Made by a program: the position numbers and the translations under genes. The notes under the pieces are model-generated. The model was not told where the DNA came from. It ran no database searches and worked only from the letters and a program-made list of their open reading frames with translations. A DNA stretch of 18,795 nucleotides, taken from assembly GCA_017508505.1 (NCBI GenBank), contig JAFVYT010000159.1:1-18795 (forward strand), given 5' to 3'. The DNA is from Clostridia bacterium. GTDB taxonomy: Bacteria > Bacillota_A > Clostridia > Oscillospirales > SIG627. Below are positions 7,236 to 13,525 of the stretch, one piece after another (position 1 is the first letter of the stretch; each line of letters opens with the position of its first letter).

Positions 7236-8393
7236 ATGAAAATCGGTCTCTTCGGCTTCGGCACGGTGGGCAAGGGCGTATTTGATATTCTCGCTCAGAT
7301 GCCCGATCTTGAGGTAAAGTACGTGCTGGATCTGCGTCCTCTTCCCGAGGTGACCACCGCGAAGGTAACGCGCGACTTAAACGAGATCCTCACCGATCCC
7401 GAGGTGGACACGGTGATCGAGCTCATCGGGGGTATGAACCCCGCCTACAGCTTTGTCAAGCAGTCCCTGCAGGCAGGCAAAAACGTCATCACCGCCAACA
7501 AGCTGATGATGTCCAAGCACTATGCCGAGCTCATCGGCCTTGCTCGGGAAAAGGGCGTTTCCCTGCGCTTTTCCGCGGCGGCGGGGGGCGGCATCCCTTG
7601 GCTGGTGAATCTGTCCCGCGCCCATCGGGTCAGCACCGTCAGCCGCGTCTCGGGCATTATGAACGGCACCACCAACTACATTCTCGACGCCATGGACACC
7701 CTCGGCAAGGACTTTGACGAGGCCTTGGCAGAGGCACAGCGCCTCGGCTTTGCGGAGGCGGATCCCTCCTCCGACATCGACGGACTCGACACCCGCCACA
7801 AAACCACCCTTTCCGCCAACATCGCCTTCGGCGTTGCGCTGGACGACGACGCGGTGGACGCCTTCGGCATCCGCACCGTGAAAAAGGCGGATCTGGACTG
7901 CCTGAAGGCTCGCGGCTATATGCTCAAGCTCATCGGCACCGCCTGCCGCGTGGGCGACGGCAGCAAGGTCGCCGCCTTTGTGGAGCCCACGCTGGTTCCG
8001 CTGGATACCCCCGAGGGGAACATCCACGGCTGTGACAACATCATCACCTTCGAGGGCAGCCACATCGGCAAGACCCACTTCATCGGCGCGGGCGCAGGGC
8101 GCTATCCCACGGGCTACGCCGTGGCGCAGGACGTGGTGGACGTTTCCCTCGGTCTGGGCGGTCTCTACAACGACAAAATGGAAAAGATGCCCGTGGCCAA
8201 CGGGGAGGAATGCCACAAGTATTACCTCCGCACCGACTTTACGGAGGATCCCTTCTTTGCCGCTCTGGACAAGAAGCCCTTGGGCAACGGTTGGGAGATC
8301 GCTCCCGTGGCCGTTTCCGAAATGCACGCCTTCGCGCGCCGCGCCCTTGACGCGGGCAAGGAGGTCTTCTTCGCAGGAAAGGCCGCCTTCTGA
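7236..8393 (+). CDS. hom: Homoserine dehydrogenase, short form without ACT domain
   Basis: A 385-residue enzyme that reduces aspartate semialdehyde to homoserine with NAD(P)H, the branch to threonine and methionine. GFGTVGKGV (residues 7-15) is the Rossmann loop. NVITANKLMM (83-92) holds Lys89, and SSDIDGLDTRHK (178-189) is the homoserine dehydrogenase signature with catalytic Asp185 and Lys189. The protein ends about where the catalytic part ends, so the C-terminal ACT domain that mediates threonine feedback in many Gram-positive enzymes is absent. The start at 7236 is fixed by CTCGGAGGT a few bases upstream; in-frame starts at 7176 would run into the promoter region. It is divergent from thrC. 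Confidence 0.93.
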   Translation: MKIGLFGFGTVGKGVFDILAQMPDLEVKYVLDLRPLPEVTTAKVTRDLNEILTDPEVDTVIELIGGMNPAYSFVKQSLQAGKNVITANKLMMSKHYAELIGLAREKGVSLRFSAAAGGGIPWLVNLSRAHRVSTVSRVSGIMNGTTNYILDAMDTLGKDFDEALAEAQRLGFAEADPSSDIDGLDTRHKTTLSANIAFGVALDDDAVDAFGIRTVKKADLDCLKARGYMLKLIGTACRVGDGSKVAAFVEPTLVPLDTPEGNIHGCDNIITFEGSHIGKTHFIGAGAGRYPTGYAVAQDVVDVSLGLGGLYNDKMEKMPVANGEECHKYYLRTDFTEDPFFAALDKKPLGNGWEIAPVAVSEMHAFARRALDAGKEVFFAGKAAF

Positions 8394-8413
8394 TTTTTCA
8401 CGGATCGAAGCAC

Positions 8414-8445
8414 AAAAAGAGCACCCGATAAGGGTGCTCTTTTTT
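8414..8445 (+). terminator. Rho-independent terminator of hom
   Basis: A perfect 13-bp stem (8414-8426 with 8432-8444), core GAGCACCC/GGGTGCTC, is followed by T residues and GCGTTACGGAGG. It is nearly the same hairpin as the one at 4956-4988. Confidence 0.9.
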
Positions 8446-8447
8446 GC

Positions 8448-8545
8448 GTTACGGAGGCTTTTGCAGGGCTCCGCCCCGCACCCCTGCCAAGGGGCCTTTT
8501 TGAAAAAAGCCCCCTTGGAACCCCCAAAAACTTTCAAGTTTTATC
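8448..8545 (+). repeat. Composite stem-loop element, copy 3 (+ orientation, after hom)
   Basis: It directly follows the hom terminator. The first hairpin is of the GC variant, GCAGGGC/GCCCCGC (8462-8480). The long hairpin is at 8487-8518, with CCAAGGGG/CCCCTTGG arms and the T5/A5 core, and has one C-C mismatch relative to copy 1. The tail CCCCCAAAAACTTTCAAG is almost the same as in copy 1. Confidence 0.8.
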
Positions 8546-8599
8546 TTCTTATCTTCCACAAGAAGAAAAAGATTCTTTCTTACTTAGAGCAAATCAGGA

Positions 8600-8683
8600 A
8601 AAATAAACCTTAAAGTTTTTTGATCCAAACTTTTTTTCAAAAAAGTTTGGTGGGGCATGGGGTGAAACCCCATAAAACCCCCG
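8600..8683 (-). repeat. Composite stem-loop element, copy 4 (- orientation, after the lipoprotein gene)
   Basis: On the minus strand it begins a few bases after the lipoprotein stop codon. It has the ATGGGGT/ACCCCAT hairpin (8657-8673), then the long hairpin (8625-8650) with CCAAAC/GTTTGG arms, then GGATCAAAAAAC and an AT palindrome. It faces copy 3, mirroring the arrangement of copies 1 and 2. It is the only terminator-like structure available to the lipoprotein gene. Confidence 0.82.
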
Positions 8684-8687
8684 CGGC

Positions 8688-9725
8688 TCAGCCGATCCGC
8701 TCCAGATCCAGAATGCCCAGAACCTCCTCGCCACCGGCCACAAGGGCAAGCAGAAGGGTCTTCCCATCGGGGGAAAGGGCCATAGAGGGGCAGGGCGCAC
8801 CCAGCTCGGAAACGTAGCGCCCCCGTTCCTTGCCCGAGGCAAGGTCACAGACCACCACGGTCCCCTCTCCGTCACCGGAATAGGCGCCTACCAAAACGGT
8901 GCCGTCCTCGGAGCAGGTCACCCCGTCGAAGGGACGGTCCGCCACAAAGGAGCCCCCTGCGCCCTTGGCAAAATTGCGATAGAGATACAGCATCCCGCCG
9001 TCCTCCAGGGCGCGGCAAAAAAGCGCCCCGTCCGTGCCGATGCGTTGGAAGGAGTCGAAGGGGAAATGCTCCACCCCGCGAGGATCGTCCTTCCCGGGCT
9101 CAAAATAGGCGATGCCCCCGAAGGCAGCCCCCTCCCCCTTCAGAGCGTAATAGACCCGCTCCGCATCCCCGGCCACCAAAAGCGGCTCGGCAAACTCCGC
9201 GAGCTTTTTCTTTTCCGCGAGAACGTAGGTCTCGGACAGATCCACGGGACAGAGCACCAAAAGCTCCTCCGTCTCCCCCAAAAGGGTCAATTCATCGTAG
9301 TAAAGACCCCCCGAAAGGTCGATCCCCTCGGGCAAGGGCATGGTCTCGGAAACGTTCTGCTTCAATAAGAGGTTGGTAATCCCCGCATCGCTGACCATCG
9401 TGGCACGGTCCACACCGTTTTCCCGCATCGCGGCAAAGGAAAGGGTCGCCGTCTCCTTCACCACGCTCTCGCTGGAGATGCTGCGGCTCGTAGACAAAAA
9501 GCCTCCCGAAAAGCCGCCCTCCGGCGCGGGATGCAGATAGAAGAAGCCGTCGGACTCGGGACAGAAAAAGAGCCTGACGCTCCCCTCGCTCCCCTCCTCC
9601 ACCACAAAGCGCAAAAGAGGCACGAAGACCTCCCCCTCCGTGGTTTCGGGCTCTTCGCCACCGCAGGCGGGCAAAAGAAAACTCATCATCAGGGCAAGAC
9701 AAAGGCAAAAAAGACGTTTTTTCAT
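8688..9725 (-). CDS. Putative lipoprotein of unknown function with propeller-like repeats
   Basis: A 345-residue secreted lipoprotein. Residues 1-20 are a signal peptide (MKKRLF then a hydrophobic stretch) ending in the lipobox LPAC with Cys21, followed by an acidic linker. The rest has weak repeats of the kind seen in beta-propellers: a VTCSEDGTVLVGAY-type strand pair, then SMALSPDGKTLLLAL close to the C-terminus. I do not recognise a named family. The start at 9723-9725 is chosen because GGAG sits 6 bases before it; the ATG two codons upstream directly abuts that site and longer starts lack one. It is a single gene, divergent from the tepA-like gene. A surface-attached binding or sensory protein is a guess from the fold only. 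Confidence 0.75.
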   Translation of the reverse strand: MKKRLFCLCLALMMSFLLPACGGEEPETTEGEVFVPLLRFVVEEGSEGSVRLFFCPESDGFFYLHPAPEGGFSGGFLSTSRSISSESVVKETATLSFAAMRENGVDRATMVSDAGITNLLLKQNVSETMPLPEGIDLSGGLYYDELTLLGETEELLVLCPVDLSETYVLAEKKKLAEFAEPLLVAGDAERVYYALKGEGAAFGGIAYFEPGKDDPRGVEHFPFDSFQRIGTDGALFCRALEDGGMLYLYRNFAKGAGGSFVADRPFDGVTCSEDGTVLVGAYSGDGEGTVVVCDLASGKERGRYVSELGAPCPSMALSPDGKTLLLALVAGGEEVLGILDLERIG

Positions 9726-9769
9726 AAGCATCTCCGATCTTTGATGTATCAAGGATACCACATCTGCAG

Positions 9770-9798
9770 AAAATATGGTTAAAATTTTGTGAATTCAA
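9770..9798 (-). promoter_or_regulatory. Probable promoter of the lipoprotein gene
   Basis: On the minus strand TTGAAT (9793-9798) and TATTTT (9770-9775) are 17 bases apart, 45 bases upstream of the start codon. The -35 lies next to the Shine-Dalgarno of the divergent tepA-like gene. No equally good plus-strand promoter was seen in this 86-bp gap. Confidence 0.45.
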
Positions 9799-9811
9799 GG
9801 AGACGGAGTCT

Positions 9812-10495
9812 ATGACCGAACAAAGCTTTCCCGAGGAACGGGAGAACCCCGAAGAGAGCGCCTGCCGCGTTGCCCCCTTCGCCGGCACCGTAACGGGGGG
9901 CAAGGAGCGCATCGCCGTTTTTGTCATCGCAGGGCAGATCGAGGGCCATCAAAGCGCCCCCACAGGGGTGAAGACCACCCGCTACGAGCACCTTTTGCCT
10001 CTTCTGGCCGAGGCGGAGGAGGACCCGAAGATCCACGGGGTGCTCCTTTTGATCAATACCGTGGGCGGAGACGTGGAGGCGGGCCTCTGCCTTGCAGAGA
10101 TGATCGCGGGGCTGCAAAAGCCCACCGCCGCTCTGGTGCTGGGCGGAGGCCATTCCATCGGAATCCACCTTGCGGTGGCGGCACGGCACAGCTTCATCGT
10201 CCCCAGCGCCACCATGACCGTGCATCCGGTACGGATCACGGGACTGGTCTTGGGAGTGCCCCAGAGCTTTGAGTATCTGGCTCGGATGCAGGACCGCATT
10301 TGCGACTTCGTGGTGGCCCATTCCCGCATCAAAAGAGAGAAGCTGGACGAATTGATGGCGGGGCAGAGCGATATGGCCACGGACGTGGGCACGATCCTGC
10401 GGGGCAAGGAGGCGGTGGAGCTGGGTCTCATCGGAGGAATCGGCGGCTTCGCAGACGCCGTTGCCGCCCTGAAGGCAGAGGGAAAAAGACCTTGA
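9812..10495 (+). CDS. tepA: ClpP-like serine protease, TepA family
   Basis: A 227-residue member of the ClpP/crotonase-fold serine proteases, closest by motif to the translocation-enhancing protein TepA of spore-forming Firmicutes. LLLINTVGGDVEAGLCLAEM (78-97) is the family core. GGGHSIG (111-117) carries the nucleophile Ser115, and TMTVHPVR (134-141) the general base His138; the third member may be Asp191 in DVGT, but that is less clear. There is no signal peptide. AAGGAGACGGAG lies just upstream of the ATG at 9812. The gene lies 158 bp before rny, with its own terminator and a separate rny promoter between them, so they are neighbours and probably not one operon. Confidence 0.85.
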   Translation: MTEQSFPEERENPEESACRVAPFAGTVTGGKERIAVFVIAGQIEGHQSAPTGVKTTRYEHLLPLLAEAEEDPKIHGVLLLINTVGGDVEAGLCLAEMIAGLQKPTAALVLGGGHSIGIHLAVAARHSFIVPSATMTVHPVRITGLVLGVPQSFEYLARMQDRICDFVVAHSRIKREKLDELMAGQSDMATDVGTILRGKEAVELGLIGGIGGFADAVAALKAEGKRP

Positions 10496-10513
10496 TATTC
10501 GGGTCTTTTTCCC
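10480..10513 (+). terminator. Terminator overlapping the tepA stop codon
   Basis: A perfect 12-bp stem, GGGAAAAAGACC (10480-10491) with GGTCTTTTTCCC (10502-10513). The left arm consists of the last codons of the gene, and the TGA is in the loop. The T5 tract is inside the right arm rather than after it, so termination strength is uncertain. Confidence 0.65.
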
Positions 10514-10521
10514 AAAACGCC

Positions 10522-10551
10522 TTGACAAGGGGTGCCCCCGTGGAGTACAAT
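10522..10551 (+). promoter_or_regulatory. SigmaA-type promoter for rny-ymdB
   Basis: TTGACA (10522-10527) and TACAAT (10546-10551) are 18 bases apart, the best promoter match in the window. It gives a leader of roughly 95 bases before rny. Confidence 0.85.
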
Positions 10552-10572
10552 ATAAGGGCGTATTGAATATGC

Positions 10573-10630
10573 GTCATTATGAAATCTTTTTTCCGTGCCT
10601 CTCTCCCTTCGAGAGGCCGTAAACAATGAC
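10573..10630 (+). promoter_or_regulatory. Structured 5' leader of rny
   Basis: An outer stem GTCATT (10573-10578) with AATGAC (10625-10630) encloses a perfect 7-bp hairpin GCCTCTC/GAGAGGC (10597-10617). The structure ends just before the Shine-Dalgarno (10632-10641). No T-run follows. It could affect translation or stability of the mRNA; no riboswitch class is recognised. Confidence 0.45.
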
Positions 10631-10652
10631 AAAGGAGGTGTAAGGTTACATA

Positions 10653-12203
10653 ATGGGACCGATGGAATATCTGATTCTGGTCGCCGTTGCCGTTTTGACT
10701 TTGGTCATCGGCTTTGCCTGCGGTGTCATCTACCGCAAGCGCATCGCCGAAAAGAAGATCGGCACCGCTGAAGGACAGGCGATCAAGATCATCGAGGACG
10801 CCCGCCGCGAGGGCGAGCAAAGAAAGAAAGAGATCCTGGTCGAGGCCAAGGAAGAAGCGCTGAAAAACAAAAACGAGGCCGATCGGGAGATCAAGGAGCG
10901 GAGAAACGAGGTTTCCCGCCTGGAGAAAAGAGCCATCCAGAAGGAAGAGACTCTGGACCGCAAATTGGAAAATCTGGAGCGCAAGGAAGAGGCTCTGGAG
11001 CGCAAGCTGAAGGAAAACGAGAAAAAGAGCGAGGAGCTGGAGAAGCTCCGCGAGGAGGAGATCCGTGTTCTGGAAAAGAGCGCGGGGATGACCGGCGAGG
11101 AGGCCAAGAACATCCTCTTCGAGCGCTACGAGAACGAGGCCAAGCACGCCGCCTCTCTCCGCTTTGCGGAGATCGAGGCCGAATTGAAGGAGAACGCTGA
11201 GGCAAAGGCAAGAGACCTGATCACCGGTGCCATCCAGCGCATCGCCGCCAACCACGTGACCGAGGCCACCGTTTCCGTGGTCAACCTGCCCAACGACGAT
11301 ATGAAGGGCAGACTCATCGGCCGTGAGGGCCGCAACATCCGCACCATCGAGACTCTGACGGGTGTGGATCTGATCATTGACGACACGCCCGAGGCCATCA
11401 CCCTTTCCAGCTTTGACCCCTTGCGCCGCGAGGTGGCAAAGCTCACCATCGAAAAGCTGATGACCGACGGTCGCATCCACCCCGCCCGCATCGAGGAGAC
11501 GGTGGAAAAGTCCAAAAAGGAGGTGGAGGCCACCATCAAGAGCGAGGGCGAGCAGGCCGTGCTCTCCTGCGGCATCCACAGCATGAACTCCGAGCTCATT
11601 CGCCTTTTGGGCAGACTCAAGTTCCGCACCAGCTACGGTCAGAACGTGCTCAAGCACTCCGTTGAGGTCAGCTACATCGCCGGTATGATCGCCGACGAAT
11701 TGGGCATCGATTCCGCGCTGGCAAGAAGAGCGGGTCTGCTCCACGACATCGGCAAGGCGCTCAGCCACGAGGTAGAGGGCAGTCACACCCAGATCGGTGC
11801 GGACATCGCCAAAAAGTACCGCGAGAACCGCGACGTGATCCACGCCATCGAGGCACACCACAACGACGTGGAGCCTCAGACTCTGGTTGCGGTGATCGTC
11901 CAGGCGGCCGACGCCGTTTCCGCAGCCCGTCCCGGTGCCAGAAGAGAGAATCTGGAGTCCTACATCAAGCGTCTGCAGAAGCTCGAGGAGATCGCAAACG
12001 CCTACAACGGCGTAGACAAGTCCTTTGCCATTCAGGCAGGCCGTGAGCTACGCCTGATGGTCAAGCCCGAGGTGGTCAACGATGAGAATATGGCATTCAT
12101 CGCCCACGACATTGCCCGCAAGATCGAAGCGGAAATGGAGTACCCGGGTCAGATCAAGGTCCACGTGATCCGCGAAAGCCGCGCCGTGGAATACGCCAAA
12201 TAA
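10653..12203 (+). CDS. rny: Ribonuclease Y
   Basis: The 516-residue endoribonuclease of the Gram-positive RNA-decay machinery, anchored to the membrane, which initiates mRNA turnover. Domains in order: an N-terminal membrane helix (about residues 5-25), a long charged coiled coil (about 30-150), a KH RNA-binding domain with [12 protein letters not shown] (219-230), and an HD domain with catalytic LLHDIGK (His364-Asp365). The length is normal for the family. AAAGGAGGTG (10632-10641) precedes the ATG at 10653 by about 11 bases; the ATG at 10662 would be spaced 20 bases away, so the first is preferred. ymdB follows 20 bases after the stop, a conserved Firmicutes pair. Confidence 0.97.
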   Translation: MGPMEYLILVAVAVLTLVIGFACGVIYRKRIAEKKIGTAEGQAIKIIEDARREGEQRKKEILVEAKEEALKNKNEADREIKERRNEVSRLEKRAIQKEETLDRKLENLERKEEALERKLKENEKKSEELEKLREEEIRVLEKSAGMTGEEAKNILFERYENEAKHAASLRFAEIEAELKENAEAKARDLITGAIQRIAANHVTEATVSVVNLPNDDMKGRLIGREGRNIRTIETLTGVDLIIDDTPEAITLSSFDPLRREVAKLTIEKLMTDGRIHPARIEETVEKSKKEVEATIKSEGEQAVLSCGIHSMNSELIRLLGRLKFRTSYGQNVLKHSVEVSYIAGMIADELGIDSALARRAGLLHDIGKALSHEVEGSHTQIGADIAKKYRENRDVIHAIEAHHNDVEPQTLVAVIVQAADAVSAARPGARRENLESYIKRLQKLEEIANAYNGVDKSFAIQAGRELRLMVKPEVVNDENMAFIAHDIARKIEAEMEYPGQIKVHVIRESRAVEYAK

Positions 12204-12223
12204 AAATTAGAAATGATAACGCC

Positions 12224-13015
12224 ATGAAAACACAAGCCTTTCGTATGCTTGCTTTGGGAGACGTGGTAGGCGAAGCCGCCGGCCTCTTTCTCCGACAGAC
12301 GCTTCCCCGCTTCCGTCGGGAGCGGGGCGTCGATCTGATCCTTGCCAACGGCGAAAACTCCGCCGTGAAGGGAGGCATCGATCGGGCCTCGACGGAGCTT
12401 TTGTTTTCCGCAGGGGTAGACCTTATCACCACGGGAAATCATGTTTTCAGGCAACGTGAAATCTATGATCTTCTGGACGGAGCAGGTTCCCTGCTCCGTC
12501 CTTGTAATTTCCCTGCCGCCTGCCCCGGGGTCGGTCACACCGTGCTCTCCCTCTCGGGGCTTCGCATCCTTGTGATCAACGTGCAGGGAACCCTCTTTAT
12601 GGAGCCCCTCGCTTCCCCCTTCGAGACGGTGGAGGGGATCCTGAAAAAGGAGGAGGGCCGTTACGATCTCGCCTTTTGCGATTTTCACGGGGAGACCACC
12701 AGCGAAAAAAAGGCCTTTGCCTATCACTTCGACTCCCGCCTGAACGCCGTTTTCGGCACCCACACCCACGTTCCCACCGCCGATCTCCAGGTCCTCCCCG
12801 GCGGCACCGCCTACATCTCCGATCTGGGAATGTGCGGCCCGCGGGACTCCGTGCTCGGTATGGAAAAGGACGGCGCCATCCGCAAATTCATCACCCATAT
12901 GCCCACCTGGTACAAGGTCGCCTCCGGCCCTCGTGAGGCCTGGGGCGCCCTCTTCGAATTCGACCCCGACTCGGGCAAGTGCCTTTCTTTGGAGCAGGTT
13001 CATCTGGTCGAGTAG
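12224..13015 (+). CDS. ymdB: YmdB-family metallophosphoesterase
   Basis: A 263-residue calcineurin-like phosphoesterase of the YmdB (DUF64, TIGR00282) type; in Bacillus subtilis the protein hydrolyses cyclic nucleotides such as 2',3'-cAMP and influences biofilm and motility decisions. Metal ligands are visible in order: Asp13 (LGDVVG), Glu44-Asn45 (NGENSA), Asn72-His73 (GNHVF), His155 (DFHGE), and His180/His182 (GTHTHVPTAD). The length is normal. No clear Shine-Dalgarno precedes the ATG at 12224; ATG at residue 8 would make a more typical family N-terminus. It is most likely co-transcribed with rny, whose RNA products it may act on. The stop is followed at once by a repeat-rich gap. Confidence 0.93.
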   Translation: MKTQAFRMLALGDVVGEAAGLFLRQTLPRFRRERGVDLILANGENSAVKGGIDRASTELLFSAGVDLITTGNHVFRQREIYDLLDGAGSLLRPCNFPAACPGVGHTVLSLSGLRILVINVQGTLFMEPLASPFETVEGILKKEEGRYDLAFCDFHGETTSEKKAFAYHFDSRLNAVFGTHTHVPTADLQVLPGGTAYISDLGMCGPRDSVLGMEKDGAIRKFITHMPTWYKVASGPREAWGALFEFDPDSGKCLSLEQVHLVE

Positions 13016-13039
13016 CACGCGGGGCTTTACGAAGGCTTC

Positions 13040-13206
13040 GCAGGGCTCCGCCCCGCACCCTGACGCAGGAGATTTGCAGGGCTCTGCCCCGCACCCTGAC
13101 GCAGGAGATTTGCAGGGCTCTGCCCCGCACCCTGACGCAGGAGATTTGCAGGGCTCTGCCCCGCACCCTGACGCAGGGGATTTGCAGGGCTCCGCCCCGC
13201 ACCCCG
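13040..13206 (+). repeat. 36-bp tandem array of the first-hairpin module
   Basis: The sequence GCAGGGCTC starts at 13040, 13076, 13112, 13148 and 13184, an exact 36-base period. Each unit contains the GC hairpin (GCAGGGC/GCCCCGC around a TCT or TCC loop), then CCTGACGCAGG, itself a small 4-bp hairpin, then AGATTT. The last unit runs into a full stem-loop element. Because 36 is divisible by three, all frames read as 12-residue peptide repeats, but I see no reason to think they are translated. Confidence 0.9.
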
Positions 13207-13260
13207 CCAAACTTTTTTGAAAAAAAGTTTGGATCAAAAAACTTTTGAGTTTATTTTTTC
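13184..13260 (+). repeat. Composite stem-loop element, copy 5 (+ orientation, after ymdB)
   Basis: The fifth GC hairpin of the tandem array (13184-13200) is followed by the long hairpin at 13207-13232 (CCAAAC/GTTTGG arms), GGATCAAAAAAC, a small AT palindrome and TTTATTTTTTC. It combines the GC-type first hairpin of copy 3 with the AT-type long hairpin of copies 2 and 4, so the two modules assort independently. Confidence 0.82.
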
Positions 13261-13280
13261 TTTTTTCTCTCCAAGGAGGA

Positions 13281-13332
13281 AAGCACGTATTTCTTGAATT
13301 GATCTTTTTAAGAGCCGTGCTTACACTTTTTT
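13281..13332 (+). terminator. Terminator-like hairpin in the tandem array, unit 1
   Basis: AAGCACG (13281-13287) pairs with CGTGCTT (13316-13322) and encloses a second stem, TCTTGAA with TTTAAGA (one G-T pair). A T6 run starts at 13327. The short spacer between stem and T-run makes termination plausible but not certain. Confidence 0.5.
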
Positions 13333-13393
13333 GAAAAAAGTTTGGATCAAAAAACTTTAAAGTTTATTTTTTCTTTTTTCTCTCCAAGGAGGA

Positions 13394-13445
13394 AAGCACG
13401 ACTTTCTTGAATTGTTCTCTTCAAGAGCCGTGCTTGCACTTTTTT
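13394..13445 (+). terminator. Terminator-like hairpin in the tandem array, unit 2
   Basis: AAGCACG (13394-13400) pairs with CGTGCTT (13429-13435). The inner stem is TCTTGAA with TTCAAGA and is fully paired here, where unit 1 has a G-T pair. A T6 run starts at 13440. It lies 80 bases upstream of the mfd start. Confidence 0.5.
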
Positions 13446-13525
13446 GAAAAAAAGCTTGGATCAAAACCTTTCGGGTTTTATTCTCTCATCTTTTATCTTG
13501 CACCGACGGTGCCACGGAGATGCCT

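Larger units (their letters stand above)
13207..13490 (+). repeat. ~114-bp tandem repeat (2.5 copies) upstream of mfd
   Basis: The long-hairpin core ACTTTTTTGAAAAAA starts at 13211, 13325 and 13438, so the periods are 114 and 113 bases. Each full unit has the T/A hairpin, GGATCAAAA, an AT palindrome, a pyrimidine-rich tract, CTCCAAGGAGGAAAGCACG, and a nested hairpin closed by AAGCACG/CGTGCTT (13281-13322 and 13394-13435), followed closely by a T6 run. The third copy is partial and diverged (AACC/GGTT in place of AACT/AGTT). Units differ at about ten positions. Confidence 0.85.

Noticed and set aside
5533..7239. 568-codon plus-strand open frame antisense to thrC
   Set aside because: It is the complement of a GC-rich, strongly codon-biased gene. 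It lacks a ribosome binding site and shows no recognisable domain, while thrC on the other strand is certain.
9741..9752. TTGAT-GT-ATCAA inverted repeat between the lipoprotein and tepA genes as an operator
   Set aside because: Only 5-bp arms in an AT-rich gap; such short palindromes are expected by chance.
10573..10630. Riboswitch or T-box in the rny leader
   Set aside because: The leader is too short, has no T-box sequence, no terminator/antiterminator pair, and no motif of a known riboswitch class.
13040..13206. 36-bp direct repeats as a possible CRISPR array
   Set aside because: The repeats are directly adjacent with no unique spacers, and no cas gene is in the window. It is a plain tandem repeat of a hairpin module.
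12149..13237. Open frames on both strands with 12-residue peptide repeats across the 36-bp array
   Set aside because: They arise because 36 is a multiple of three and the array has no stops. They have no ribosome binding site, overlap ymdB antisense, and run into the hairpin elements.
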